From Paraliobacillus sp044383835 (lineage in GTDB: Bacteria > Bacillota > Bacilli > Bacillales > Amphibacillaceae), in the NCBI RefSeq assembly GCF_044383835.1, contig NZ_JBISEP010000001.1, positions 248,001 to 312,000 on the forward strand: a stretch of DNA of 64,000 nucleotides, read 5' to 3'. The position numbers were made by a program, and so were the translations under genes. The notes beneath the pieces were generated by a model. The model was not told where the DNA came from. It saw nothing but the letters and a program-made list of their open reading frames with translations, and made no database searches. Positions 35,528 to 44,576 of the stretch are shown in pieces. Positions within the stretch are counted from its first letter, which is position 1; each line of letters starts with the position of its first letter.

Positions 35528-36276
35528 GACGAATCACCTGCTTTTTCCGCACAATAATCAGATAAAACCAAAGTGATGTTATCCTCTCCACCACGTTCAT
35601 TTGCCACTTCTACTAATGTTTTTGCTTTATCTTCTAACGGTTTATCATCAGTTAAAAAGGATAACAATTCACTGTTATCAATCTTATTAGATAAACCATC
35701 TGAACAAAGTAATAATTTATTTTCAGGTTGCCATGGCTTAGTAATAATATCTGGTTGAATATACTTTTCGGTTCCCAATGCCTTTGTTATCACATTTTTT
35801 CTCGGGTGAACTTCCGCATCTTCTTTTGATATTTGGCCGGAACGAACAAGCTCATTAACTAGTGAATGATCTTCAGTAACTTGGGAAAGCACACCAGATG
35901 TTAATAAATAACATCTGCTATCACCAATATGCGCCACACTAATAAAATCCTCTCCATAAATGACAGCTACTACAGTGGTACCCATTCCATAACACGTTTC
36001 ATTTTCTTGTGCTTTTTGATAGACAGTTGTATTTGCCGTTTCAATGGCAGATTTTAACCAATTTCCGGCAGAAAGCTTGTCATGGAATTTTTCAGAGCGC
36101 CTCCATTCCTCTTGTAAGTGTTCAACAACAAGTCGGCTCGCTACATCGCCTGCTTTATGTCCTCCCATACCATCAGCTACTACAGATAAATATTGGTGTG
36201 ACTTATTTTGAAAGACCCCACCATTATCTTCGTTATGCGGTCGGACTTTGCCTCGGTTTGTTAAAAAATAATGCAT
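35521..36276 (-). CDS. prpC: PP2C-type protein phosphatase PrpC
   Basis: Metal-dependent phosphatase that reverses PrkC phosphorylation. The 251-residue protein has VRPHNEDN, VVADGMGGH, GMGTTVV, AHIGDSRCYLL and GGEDNITLVL, the PP2C metal-binding motifs. The start is ATG 36276 with GAGGTG 6 bases upstream; the ATG at 36294 lies in front of that site. It overlaps prkC. In B. subtilis rlmN precedes it, but here rsmB does. Confidence 0.96.
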   Translation of the reverse strand: MHYFLTNRGKVRPHNEDNGGVFQNKSHQYLSVVADGMGGHKAGDVASRLVVEHLQEEWRRSEKFHDKLSAGNWLKSAIETANTTVYQKAQENETCYGMGTTVVAVIYGEDFISVAHIGDSRCYLLTSGVLSQVTEDHSLVNELVRSGQISKEDAEVHPRKNVITKALGTEKYIQPDIITKPWQPENKLLLCSDGLSNKIDNSELLSFLTDDKPLEDKAKTLVEVANERGGEDNITLVLSDYCAEKAGDSSC

Positions 36277-36322
36277 TCCATTCACCTCATACATCCATTT
36301 TGCTTCTATTATATTAATTATA

Positions 36323-37666
36323 CTATTTCAAACACAATCTAGTTAGAAAAAAACCATCTGTGTGAAAGTCATCAGGGAAAATTTGCAATCCAACATCTGA
36401 TATACCATACGAATCTTGAATTACATTTGGTAATGATTTAAAAAACATTGGGTCTACTTGATAATCTGGATTATCTTTTAAAAATGCGCGTACCACTTGT
36501 TCATTTTCTTCTCGATCTACCGTACAAGTACTATATAGAATTTTACCATCTTTTTTAACTAAAGGGGAAATATTTTCTAATAATTCTTTTTGTATTGCAG
36601 CTAAATTAGCAATATCTTTTTCCGTCTTTTGATACTTAATGTCAGGCTTGCCTCTTATTACACCTAAACCAGAACAAGGCGCATCAATTAGTATGCGATC
36701 AAACGTATTTTCGTTATGGAGATTAGCTAATTTACGTGAATCAGCACTTTTTGTAGTAATATTTGTTAAACCTAACTCTTTCGCTTTTTTATCTACAAGT
36801 TTTGCTTTCTTTTCATGTAAATCATAGGAAAAAATTTGACCGGTGTTGTTTAATTTCTCACCAATATGAGTTGCCTTCCCCCCAGGTGCACTACAAGCAT
36901 CTAAAACAGTCATGTTATCGTTTAAGTCCATCATTTCTGCTACAAGCATTGAACTTTGATCTTGGATAGTTAATGCATGCGTTTGAAATAGAGAGCTTTT
37001 TAATACATTTCCTTTTACAATAATTCCTTGATTCGAAAACATAGATGGCGCAACCTCGTAACCTTCCTGTTGCAGCTGATACAACGCTTGCTCTCGAGTT
37101 ATTTTGAGTGGCTGAACACGCACGGAAAATTGTTTTGTTATTAGGTTCTCCTCACACATTGCAGCTGCTTTATCATAACCATATTGTTCAACCCAACGAT
37201 TTACCATCCATTTCGGGTGACTAGTAATGATACTTAACTTTTCTACACCACTTGATATGTTTTCAAAATTAGGGAAACCTGTTCTTTGTGCTTGACGTAA
37301 TACACCATTTACAAAAGAAGCAATACCTTTATGCCCACGGTCTTTTGCGATACCTACAGCTTCATGGATAACTGCATGATCAGGTACTCTATCCAAGTAA
37401 TGCATTTGATAAAAAGAGAGGTACAATAACCATTTCACCCAAGCATCCAGCTTCGCATTATTCTTTACAAAGTGTTTGACAAAATAGGCTAGTGTTAACT
37501 TTCTTTGTATTGACCCATAAACAATTTCTGTTAATAAACCATGGTCCTTCTCTGATACACGATTAGACTTTATCATTTGATCGATTAATAAATGACTATA
37601 TGCTCCACCTTTATCAATTCTAAGTAAAATGTCTAATGCACTGGAACGCAATTTAAATTTTGTCAT
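36323..37666 (-). CDS. rsmB: 16S rRNA (cytosine-967-C5)-methyltransferase RsmB
   Basis: Methylates C967 of 16S rRNA. The 447-residue protein has an N-terminal NusB-like RNA-binding domain (1-135), and a Rossmann methyltransferase with LDACSAPGGKATHIGE, the catalytic Cys motifs DAPCSGLGVIRG and STCTVDREENE. Length equals B. subtilis RsmB. It starts one base past the fmt stop and ends 46 bases before prpC. Confidence 0.97.
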   Translation of the reverse strand: MTKFKLRSSALDILLRIDKGGAYSHLLIDQMIKSNRVSEKDHGLLTEIVYGSIQRKLTLAYFVKHFVKNNAKLDAWVKWLLYLSFYQMHYLDRVPDHAVIHEAVGIAKDRGHKGIASFVNGVLRQAQRTGFPNFENISSGVEKLSIITSHPKWMVNRWVEQYGYDKAAAMCEENLITKQFSVRVQPLKITREQALYQLQQEGYEVAPSMFSNQGIIVKGNVLKSSLFQTHALTIQDQSSMLVAEMMDLNDNMTVLDACSAPGGKATHIGEKLNNTGQIFSYDLHEKKAKLVDKKAKELGLTNITTKSADSRKLANLHNENTFDRILIDAPCSGLGVIRGKPDIKYQKTEKDIANLAAIQKELLENISPLVKKDGKILYSTCTVDREENEQVVRAFLKDNPDYQVDPMFFKSLPNVIQDSYGISDVGLQIFPDDFHTDGFFLTRLCLK

Positions 37667-37667
37667 A

Positions 37668-38606
37668 TTACTCTCCTAGTCTATCCCCTATTTGCAGATT
37701 TTTTCCTTTCCCTCTTAGAAAATCTTCCACTGTCATTTGCTTTTTCCCTGCAGGTTGCACTTGTTTTATTTTGATAGACCGTTTATCACCACAGCAAACG
37801 AGCATACCATTAGCATTTAAGTCTACAATTTCACCTGGATGTGCATCTATCTGTTTATCCACTAATTCTCCCCACCAAATTTTCATATTTTCTCCGTTCA
37901 AAGTAGTACTCGCGACTGGCCACGGATGCAGTCCACGAATGTGATTATAAACGGAAGCACTTGACTGACTCCAATCAATTTTTTCTTGTTCACGAGTAAT
38001 ATTAGGTGCATATGTCGCTTGTTGATCATCTTGTTCTATCGGATTAATGTCCCCACTAAATATTTTAGGTAACGTTTCATGTAGCAATGCTGCCCCCACA
38101 CTAGCCAATTTATCGTGTAACGTACCGACATGGTCTGTTGATTCTATTAGTATACTGGCTTGAGATATAATTGCTCCAGCATCTAGTTTTTCTACCATAT
38201 ACATAATAGTAATACCTGTTTCTTTTTTTCCTTGTAAAAGCGCGTAATGGATCGGTGCACCACCACGTAGCTCTGGTAATAATGAAGCATGCACATTGAT
38301 ACATCCATCAGTTGGTGCTTCTAATAGGGCCTTTGGTAAAATTTGTCCAAAGGCGGCTGTTACAATTAAATCCGGATTATAAGCCAATATTTCTTCATAT
38401 GTATCTTTTACTTTTTCTGGTTGGTAAATAGGGATATGATGCTTTTCAGCTTCTATCTTCACTGGAGGTGGTGTTAAGACACGCTTTCTTCCTTTTGGTC
38501 GATCTGGTTGTGTGACCACAAGAACGACTTCGTATTGATCTTTAATTAATTGCTGTAAAACTGGAACTGCGAAATCTGGCGTTCCCATAAATACAATTTT
38601 TTTCAT
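37668..38606 (-). CDS. fmt: Methionyl-tRNA formyltransferase
   Basis: Formylates initiator Met-tRNA using 10-formyl-tetrahydrofolate. The 312-residue protein has IVFMGTPDFAVPVL, the catalytic block INVHASLLPELRGGAPI with its Asn and His, ETGITIMYMVEKLDAG with the Asp, and a C-terminal OB domain. The start is ATG 38606; a GTG at 38618 is too close to the binding site. The def gene, its usual companion between priA and fmt, is absent. Confidence 0.97.
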   Translation of the reverse strand: MKKIVFMGTPDFAVPVLQQLIKDQYEVVLVVTQPDRPKGRKRVLTPPPVKIEAEKHHIPIYQPEKVKDTYEEILAYNPDLIVTAAFGQILPKALLEAPTDGCINVHASLLPELRGGAPIHYALLQGKKETGITIMYMVEKLDAGAIISQASILIESTDHVGTLHDKLASVGAALLHETLPKIFSGDINPIEQDDQQATYAPNITREQEKIDWSQSSASVYNHIRGLHPWPVASTTLNGENMKIWWGELVDKQIDAHPGEIVDLNANGMLVCCGDKRSIKIKQVQPAGKKQMTVEDFLRGKGKNLQIGDRLGE

Positions 38607-38620
38607 TATAAAGTTCACTC

Positions 38621-41029
38621 CTACATTAATTGATACGGTTGAAGGTCGATTTGAATAAATAAATCATCTTTTCTCATATCGCCTTCAAAATAGGCTAATA
38701 TTTTTTTTAATATATTGCGTTGATTCGGTTCATTTTTGTATTTTATCATGCATTGATAACGATATCTATCTTTTATCTTAGCAATTGGAGAAGGAGTTGG
38801 TCCAAGTATACGGGCTTGATCAGATAAGTGTTTTCTTAATAATAAACTAATTGTTTTCGTAATCTCCATCACTTTTAATTGATTTGGATGCGAGACAGTA
38901 ATTAACGTTAAGTAGTAATAAGGTGGATATTGATATGTCTTTCTTATTAACATTTCTTTTTTAAAAAAAGAATCATAATCATACATAGCGGCAAGCTCAA
39001 TGCTATAGTGTTCTGGTGTGTATGTTTGAACAATAACTTCCCCTGGTAATTGATGCCTTCCAGCTCTACCACTTACTTGTGTTAGTAATTGAAACGTTTT
39101 TTCAGAGGCACGAAAATCAGGTATATGTAACATGCTATCCGCAGCTAACACTCCAACTAAAGTTACATTCGCAAAATCCAAACCTTTTGCAATCATTTGT
39201 GTTCCTAATAATATATCAGCTTGATGATTACTAAATTTGTTTAATAATTTTTCGTGCGACCCTTTCCTTCTTGTTGTATCTACATCCATTCGAATAATGT
39301 TGGCCTCAGGTATCATTTCTTGCAATGCTTCTTCTACTTTCTGTGTTCCGGTTCCAAAATAACGAATCGTATCACTATCACATTTCGGACAATTACTAGG
39401 TTTTTTTTCCTCATAATTACAATAATGGCATTTCAAACTTTGATTGTTGCGATGGTAGGTTAATGCAATATCACAATGCGGACAATTATTTACGTGACCA
39501 CAATCTCTACACATCACAAAAGTAGAATAACCGCGTCGGTTCAAAAATAAAACCATTTGCTCTTTTCTTTTCATTCGTTCTTCCATTGCTTGTTTTAATT
39601 GTCTTGAAAACATCGTTCGATTTCCTGCATGAAGTTCATCACGCATATCTACTAATTGAACAGTTGGCATTTCTGCTTCATTCATTCGTTGCGGCATGGA
39701 TAACAACTGATAAATTCCTTTTTTAGCACGTGCAAACGATTCAAGTGAAGGAGTTGCACTGCCTAATACAACTGGGCAGTTATGATATTTCGCCCGATGA
39801 ATAGCTACATCTCGCGCATGATACCTAGGGTGCTCTTCTTGTTTGTAGCTTGTTTCATGTTCTTCATCAATAATTAATAGACCTAAATTTTCAAATGGAG
39901 CAAATATAGCTGAACGGGCTCCCACTACAACTTGGACTTCTTTTCGATGTATTTTTCGCCATTCATCATATCGTTCGCCTTTCGATAATGCGCTATGCAT
40001 TACCGCAACTTTTGCACCAAACCTCGCTTTAAACCGCTGAACCATCTGTGGAGTCAATGATATTTCCGGAACTAACACAATTGCTTCTTTATTTTTCTTC
40101 ATCGCATGTTGAATAGCTTGTAAATAAACTTCTGTTTTACCACTACCAGTCACCCCTTGTAATAAAAAGACGTGATGCTGACTATAATCTAACGCTTCAC
40201 AGATCGGAGCCATCGCTTGTTTTTGTTGATTCATTAAAGGTAGAGGTCTTGATCTTTCTTCCTCTTTGTTTTGATAAGGATCACGATAAATTTCTATTTT
40301 TTTTTCTTTTAATAAACCGTCATCTATTAATTGTTTTACCGTAGCATGCGTTGTATTTAACTTCATATACAATTGCTTTTTCTTAATAGGTTCTCTGTTT
40401 TCTTGGAAGAATTGTAAAATCGCCCTCTTCTTCTTGGCTTGTTTAGGTAGGTTTGCAATTGCTTCTTCTAATTGTAGTGGCTCTACTTGTGAGTAAATCA
40501 TTGTTTGTTTTTTCGTTGTTTCTTTCGAGTGAACATGGTAAATAACTTCTATTTCACCAGCTTGAATTGCTTGCTGTAAACTATAATATGAACCTCCTTC
40601 ATCAATAAATGATTGGTAGGTAATATAATCTCTCCCACAAAAAAAAGTCTCTAAGCTATGAGGCAACGTATCACTTAAACGATGTATTTCTTTTTCGTAC
40701 GATGCTTTTAATGCTTGAGGTAGCATTGCTTGAAACGTTGAAATGTAAAAACTCAATGTGTAATCCGCTAACCATTTCCCTAATTGTAATAACTCCGACG
40801 TTAGTATTGGTGTAATATCCATCAAATCATCGATTGGCTTTATTTTTTCTACTTCAGAATGATCGGTCACTTCAAGTACATAACCCATGATTTTTCTTGG
40901 ACCAAATGGAACAATTACACGCATACCAGGAAAAACAGACTTTGCCATATGTGTCGGTATTTTATAATCAAATATACGATTGGTTTGCGCGACTGGCACA
41001 TCGACAACAACTTTTGCAACATTCACCAC
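38621..41029 (-). CDS. priA: Primosomal protein PriA (replication restart helicase)
   Basis: 3'-5' helicase that recognises forks and loads the restart primosome. The 802-residue protein has an N-terminal DNA-binding domain, a Walker A GVTGSGKTEVYL, DEEH in LLIIDEEHETSYKQEE, eight Cys residues in a zinc-binding insert (CRDC...CPHC...CHYC...CPKC), and QVSGRAGRHQLPGEV. The start is GTG at 41029, sharing one base with the coaBC stop; a second GTG follows immediately. Usual length for the family. Confidence 0.97.
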   Translation of the reverse strand: MVNVAKVVVDVPVAQTNRIFDYKIPTHMAKSVFPGMRVIVPFGPRKIMGYVLEVTDHSEVEKIKPIDDLMDITPILTSELLQLGKWLADYTLSFYISTFQAMLPQALKASYEKEIHRLSDTLPHSLETFFCGRDYITYQSFIDEGGSYYSLQQAIQAGEIEVIYHVHSKETTKKQTMIYSQVEPLQLEEAIANLPKQAKKKRAILQFFQENREPIKKKQLYMKLNTTHATVKQLIDDGLLKEKKIEIYRDPYQNKEEERSRPLPLMNQQKQAMAPICEALDYSQHHVFLLQGVTGSGKTEVYLQAIQHAMKKNKEAIVLVPEISLTPQMVQRFKARFGAKVAVMHSALSKGERYDEWRKIHRKEVQVVVGARSAIFAPFENLGLLIIDEEHETSYKQEEHPRYHARDVAIHRAKYHNCPVVLGSATPSLESFARAKKGIYQLLSMPQRMNEAEMPTVQLVDMRDELHAGNRTMFSRQLKQAMEERMKRKEQMVLFLNRRGYSTFVMCRDCGHVNNCPHCDIALTYHRNNQSLKCHYCNYEEKKPSNCPKCDSDTIRYFGTGTQKVEEALQEMIPEANIIRMDVDTTRRKGSHEKLLNKFSNHQADILLGTQMIAKGLDFANVTLVGVLAADSMLHIPDFRASEKTFQLLTQVSGRAGRHQLPGEVIVQTYTPEHYSIELAAMYDYDSFFKKEMLIRKTYQYPPYYYLTLITVSHPNQLKVMEITKTISLLLRKHLSDQARILGPTPSPIAKIKDRYRYQCMIKYKNEPNQRNILKKILAYFEGDMRKDDLFIQIDLQPYQLM

Positions 41030-42228
41030 TAATCAACCTTTATATCTTTATTTATTTGCATTAAAATTTGTTTTGCTATTTCTTGTTTTGTCGCTAGACT
41101 AAAGTGATTGGTTTCACCAGATTGATGTAAATAAATAACCTCATTTGTATCTGATTGAAACCCAATACCTGGTGTTTTTATATTATTTATAATAATCGCA
41201 TCTAACTGTTTGCTTTTTAGTTTTTTCTCGCCAAATGATAGCGGATGATTCGTTTCTGCAGCAAAACCGACTAAAAATTGATGCATTTTCCTTTGGCCTA
41301 GCTCTTTTAAAATATCTTTTGTACGTTCGAACTCAATAGTTAAATCTCCATCTTTTTTCTTCATTTTATCCTCATAAGTAACTTTTGGACGATAATCAGC
41401 TACAGCAGCGGCTTTAATAACAATGTCACTTTGATCAAAATGTGTGTGGATTGCCTGATACATTTCTTCTGCTGTTGAAACATCTATTCTTTTAACATTA
41501 GCTGGTGTTTTAAGAGAAACTGGACCAGCAACTAACGTCACTTTAGCCCCCCATTTAGCTGCCACTTCTGCTAATGCAAATCCCATTTTACCAGATGAAT
41601 GGTTCGTAAAGAAACGAACAGGATCGATTTTTTCCTGCGTTGGTCCAGCAGATATTAGCATCCTTTTCCCTGCCAGTAATTGCTTCTTATCTTGGTCTTT
41701 TTTTATAACATCAACAATTGTTTCTGGTTCTTCTAACCTACCCTTGCCAACGTAACCACAAGCTAAATACCCTTCACCTGGTTCAATAAATCGATAACCC
41801 CATTCTTCTATTGTTTTCATATTTCTTTTTACTGCGGGGTGGGCATACATATGAACATTCATAGCAGGTGCAATATATACATCTGCTTCCGTAGCTAATA
41901 TAGTAGTAGATAGCATGTCATCCGCGATGCCATTAGCAATCTTTCCAATGATATTAGCTGTTGCCGGAGCAATAATGAATATATCAGCCCAATCAGCTAA
42001 GTCTATATGTGCTATTTTACTTGGATCTTTCTCATCAAATGTATCTGTATATACTGGATTTCTAGCAATAGCTTGAAAGGTTAAAGGAGTAACGAATTCT
42101 TGTGCACTTTGTGTCATAATCACTTTTACTTCTGCACCTTGTTGCACTAATTTACTTGTTAGCGCGCATGCCTTATATGCAGCAATACCACCTGACACAC
42201 CTAATACAACACGCAAACCGTTTAACAT
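41029..42228 (-). CDS. coaBC: Bifunctional phosphopantothenoylcysteine decarboxylase/synthetase
   Basis: Performs two steps of coenzyme A synthesis. The N-terminal flavin-dependent CoaC part (about 1-190) has GVSGGIAAYKA, the catalytic His in KIAHIDLADWADIFIIAPATAN, and PAMNVHMY; the CoaB part begins at about 195 with ISAGPTQEKIDPVRFFTNHSSGKMG. It has 399 residues from ATG 42228, with GAGGTG 6 bases upstream; the GTG at 42237 lies inside that site. It starts a new unit after the rpoZ terminator. Confidence 0.97.
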   Translation of the reverse strand: MLNGLRVVLGVSGGIAAYKACALTSKLVQQGAEVKVIMTQSAQEFVTPLTFQAIARNPVYTDTFDEKDPSKIAHIDLADWADIFIIAPATANIIGKIANGIADDMLSTTILATEADVYIAPAMNVHMYAHPAVKRNMKTIEEWGYRFIEPGEGYLACGYVGKGRLEEPETIVDVIKKDQDKKQLLAGKRMLISAGPTQEKIDPVRFFTNHSSGKMGFALAEVAAKWGAKVTLVAGPVSLKTPANVKRIDVSTAEEMYQAIHTHFDQSDIVIKAAAVADYRPKVTYEDKMKKKDGDLTIEFERTKDILKELGQRKMHQFLVGFAAETNHPLSFGEKKLKSKQLDAIIINNIKTPGIGFQSDTNEVIYLHQSGETNHFSLATKQEIAKQILMQINKDIKVD

Positions 42229-42277
42229 ATTTATCACCTCTTTATTAAGTTAAGACTGACTATTTCATGTTATAGAA

Positions 42278-42308
42278 GAAACCCTCGTCTACATAAGGTA
42301 AACGAGGG
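42278..42308 (-). terminator. Rho-independent terminator of rpoZ
   Basis: A 7-bp GC-rich stem (42282-42288 with 42302-42308), extendable through tac/gta pairs, is followed by TTTCTTC on the minus strand. It ends the gmk-rpoZ unit 21 bases past the stop. Confidence 0.8.
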
Positions 42309-42328
42309 AACAATGAAAAAGAAAGTGG

Positions 42329-42544
42329 TCATCTTCTTTCTTTAACATCTGCAGGAATATAAGTAAGCTTTTTCGCTTCAATCTCTTCTAGTGCGATGCC
42401 TACATTTTTTGCAGACAAAGGATGTTCAATTTGGTACCTTTTCACTTCTTGGATTTGACGTGCTCGCTTTGCAGCTAAGGATACCAAAGTATATTTCGAA
42501 TTAATTATTGTTTGTAATTTATCAATAGATGGCTCTAACATCAT
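42329..42544 (-). CDS. rpoZ: RNA polymerase omega subunit
   Basis: Small subunit that stabilises the beta' subunit of RNA polymerase. The 71-residue protein has LEPSIDKLQTIINSKYTLVSLAAKRARQI and a conserved ALEEIEAKKL near the C-terminus. The first ATG (42544) overlaps the gmk stop as ATGA, with GGAGG 10 bases away; the next codon is also ATG (42541). It is in the remA-gmk-rpoZ unit. Confidence 0.97.
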   Translation of the reverse strand: MMLEPSIDKLQTIINSKYTLVSLAAKRARQIQEVKRYQIEHPLSAKNVGIALEEIEAKKLTYIPADVKERR

Positions 42545-43161
42545 TTTTCTTCTACCTCCAACACTTTTTTGTATTGATTTGCCACACGTTCACGTTTGCA
42601 ATGCTCACTTTTTACAATTGCTTGAACTTTCTCAACCGCTTTATTGATTTGATCATTAACGACAACATAGTCATATGCATCCATCATTTTTATTTCTTGT
42701 TTAGCTGCACGTAAGCGATTAGCTACAAGATCTTCACTTTCTGTACCACGATTGACAATTCGATTTTTTAATTCCTCTAGATTGGGCGGTGACAAGAATA
42801 TGAAAACACCTTCCGGAAAATTCTTTTTCACTTGTAATGCACCTTGTACTTCAATTTCTAAAAACACATCTTTTCCGGATTCTAACGTTTCTTTTACATA
42901 TTTACGAGGGGTTCCATAATAATTCCCGACATATTCTGCATACTCAAGTAACTGGTTGTCTTGAATCATTTGTTCAAATTCTTCTCTTGAGCGATAAAAA
43001 TAATCAACAGCTTCCGTCTCCCCTACCCTTTTGTTTCTCGTTGTCATAGAGATTGAATATTGCAAATCTGTAGCTTTGTCAAATAGCGCCTTACGAACTG
43101 TCCCCTTTCCTACACCAGAGGGGCCTGATAATACAAATAAAATACCCTTTTCTTCAATCAA
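42541..43161 (-). CDS. gmk: Guanylate kinase
   Basis: Phosphorylates GMP to GDP. The 206-residue protein has the P-loop SGPSGVGKGTV near residue 12, the GMP-binding SMTTRNKRVGE and DYFYRSREEF segments, and IEVQGALQVK. It lies between remA and rpoZ, overlapping rpoZ by four bases. Confidence 0.98.
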   Translation of the reverse strand: MIEEKGILFVLSGPSGVGKGTVRKALFDKATDLQYSISMTTRNKRVGETEAVDYFYRSREEFEQMIQDNQLLEYAEYVGNYYGTPRKYVKETLESGKDVFLEIEVQGALQVKKNFPEGVFIFLSPPNLEELKNRIVNRGTESEDLVANRLRAAKQEIKMMDAYDYVVVNDQINKAVEKVQAIVKSEHCKRERVANQYKKVLEVEEK

Positions 43162-43212
43162 AATAGATCCTCCTGTTTTTCAAACACAATAATTGATATC
43201 TGCGTGTTCATC

Positions 43213-43473
43213 TTATTCTTCAGTTATTTCTTCATGACTCAACACACGTTGCCCTACCGTTTCAGGTTGGACAGCAGAAAGAATGACATGATCACTATCA
43301 CTTATGATTACAGCTCTTGTTCTACGTCCATATGTAGCATCTACTAGTTTATTATTCTCTCTTGCTACCGTAATAATACGTTTTATTGGCGCGGATTCCG
43401 GTGATACAATCGAAATAATTCGATTAGCTGACACAACGTTACCAAAGCCAATATTAATCAACTTTATGCTCAA
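43213..43473 (-). CDS. remA: Extracellular matrix regulatory protein RemA
   Basis: DNA-binding activator of biofilm matrix and osmoprotection genes in B. subtilis. The 86-residue protein has INIGFGNVVSANRIISIVSPESAPIKRII and ATYGRRTRAVIISDSDHVILSAVQPETV, almost the whole conserved family sequence. The start is TTG at 43473, with GAGGAGG at 7-base spacing; no ATG or GTG fits. It lies between yloC and gmk. Confidence 0.96.
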   Translation of the reverse strand: MSIKLINIGFGNVVSANRIISIVSPESAPIKRIITVARENNKLVDATYGRRTRAVIISDSDHVILSAVQPETVGQRVLSHEEITEE

Positions 43474-43559
43474 TCTTGTTCCTCCTCTAAATAAAAATCA
43501 TAATATATCAAGATATGTTCCTTAAGTAAAATAAATTATTTTCGTTTGTAATCTTTTTT

Positions 43560-43565
43560 ATTATA
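43560..43565 (-). promoter_or_regulatory. Candidate -10 element of remA-gmk-rpoZ
   Basis: A perfect minus-strand TATAAT lies just after the yloC stop. The hexamer 17 bases upstream (TTTCAT) is a poor -35, so it is a weak or activator-dependent promoter candidate. Confidence 0.4.
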
Positions 43566-43592
43566 GTACAAACTTGAATCAGATGAAAATCA

Positions 43593-44468
43593 TTATTCAA
43601 TATTTTGAATTTGTTCTTTTATTTTTTCCATTTCAGTTTTTAAGGTTACTACCCAACGACTGATTAGCGTATCATTTGATTTTGATCCGATTGTGTTCAC
43701 TTCGCGCTGCATTTCTTGTAAAATAAACGATAACTTCTTTCCAATCATTTGTTCTTCACGCACTGTTTTATAAAATTGTTTTACATGACTATGTAATCGA
43801 GTGATTTCTTCCGTGATATCACCCTTTTCCGCTAATAAAGCTACCTCTTGGTCAATTTGTGTGGAGTTTTCCATTTGATTGTTGCTTAGAGTGAAAATTC
43901 TATCTAAAATTCTATCCCGATAATCCATTATAACAGTTTCCCTTCGATCACCCAACTGATTTATTGTCTTCTTCACTATTTCTAAACGATTCATCACATC
44001 TTCAGCAATTAACTGACCTTCTTCTATTCGCATGTTAATTACTTTATCACAAGTAATTTGAACCGTTTCAAGGATATGATTTATCAGATTTTTATCTAAA
44101 GAATTTTTTTGCATGGAAACAATATCTGGTATCTCAGATAATAAAGACACTGCTTCTCCTACAGAAATATTGTATCTTGCTTGAATAGCTTGAATAGCAT
44201 CCATATGAGATGCCAATAGATCCCAGTTTATCGAATAACCTGATTGATTTTTCTCTTTATTTTCGAGAGTTATTGTGCAATCTATTCTTCCTCTTTTTAA
44301 ATTTTTTTGGATTATTTTTTTTATATCATGCTCAAAACGATAAAGATTAGTCGGAGCGTGAATAGAAATATCGAGAAATCGATGGTTAACTGTTTTTATT
44401 TCTACAGCAATCACTTTTTCGTTTGTAGTTAAAGAGGTTTCCCCAAAACCTGTCATACTTTTTGTCAT
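43593..44468 (-). CDS. yloC: YicC family endoribonuclease (YloC)
   Basis: A 291-residue protein starting MTKSMTGFGETSL, with VNHRFLDISIHAP in the N-terminal YicC domain and a C-terminal DUF1732 region ending KKLSFILQEMQREVNTIGSKSND followed by LKTEMEKIKEQIQNIE. YicC proteins are reported as oligomeric endoribonucleases acting in RNA decay (family knowledge). It lies between the P-ATPase terminator and remA. Confidence 0.95.
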   Translation of the reverse strand: MTKSMTGFGETSLTTNEKVIAVEIKTVNHRFLDISIHAPTNLYRFEHDIKKIIQKNLKRGRIDCTITLENKEKNQSGYSINWDLLASHMDAIQAIQARYNISVGEAVSLLSEIPDIVSMQKNSLDKNLINHILETVQITCDKVINMRIEEGQLIAEDVMNRLEIVKKTINQLGDRRETVIMDYRDRILDRIFTLSNNQMENSTQIDQEVALLAEKGDITEEITRLHSHVKQFYKTVREEQMIGKKLSFILQEMQREVNTIGSKSNDTLISRWVVTLKTEMEKIKEQIQNIE

Positions 44469-44530
44469 TTCATCACATCCATTATAAAAGGATTTTTCTT
44501 ACTCACTTTGCTATCCCTTTATTTTAACAA

Positions 44531-44569
44531 AATAAAAAGAAAGTAGATAGGACAATCCCGTCTACTTTC
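44531..44569 (-). terminator. Rho-independent terminator of the yloB P-ATPase gene
   Basis: A 9-bp stem (44539-44547 with 44561-44569) with further inner pairing is followed by a minus-strand T-rich run. It lies 8 bases after the stop. Confidence 0.85.
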
Positions 44570-44576
44570 CTATTCA

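Noticed and set aside
36009..36317. 102-codon plus-strand open frame over the start of prpC
   Set aside because: Antisense to the PP2C motifs of prpC, no binding site, no family resemblance.
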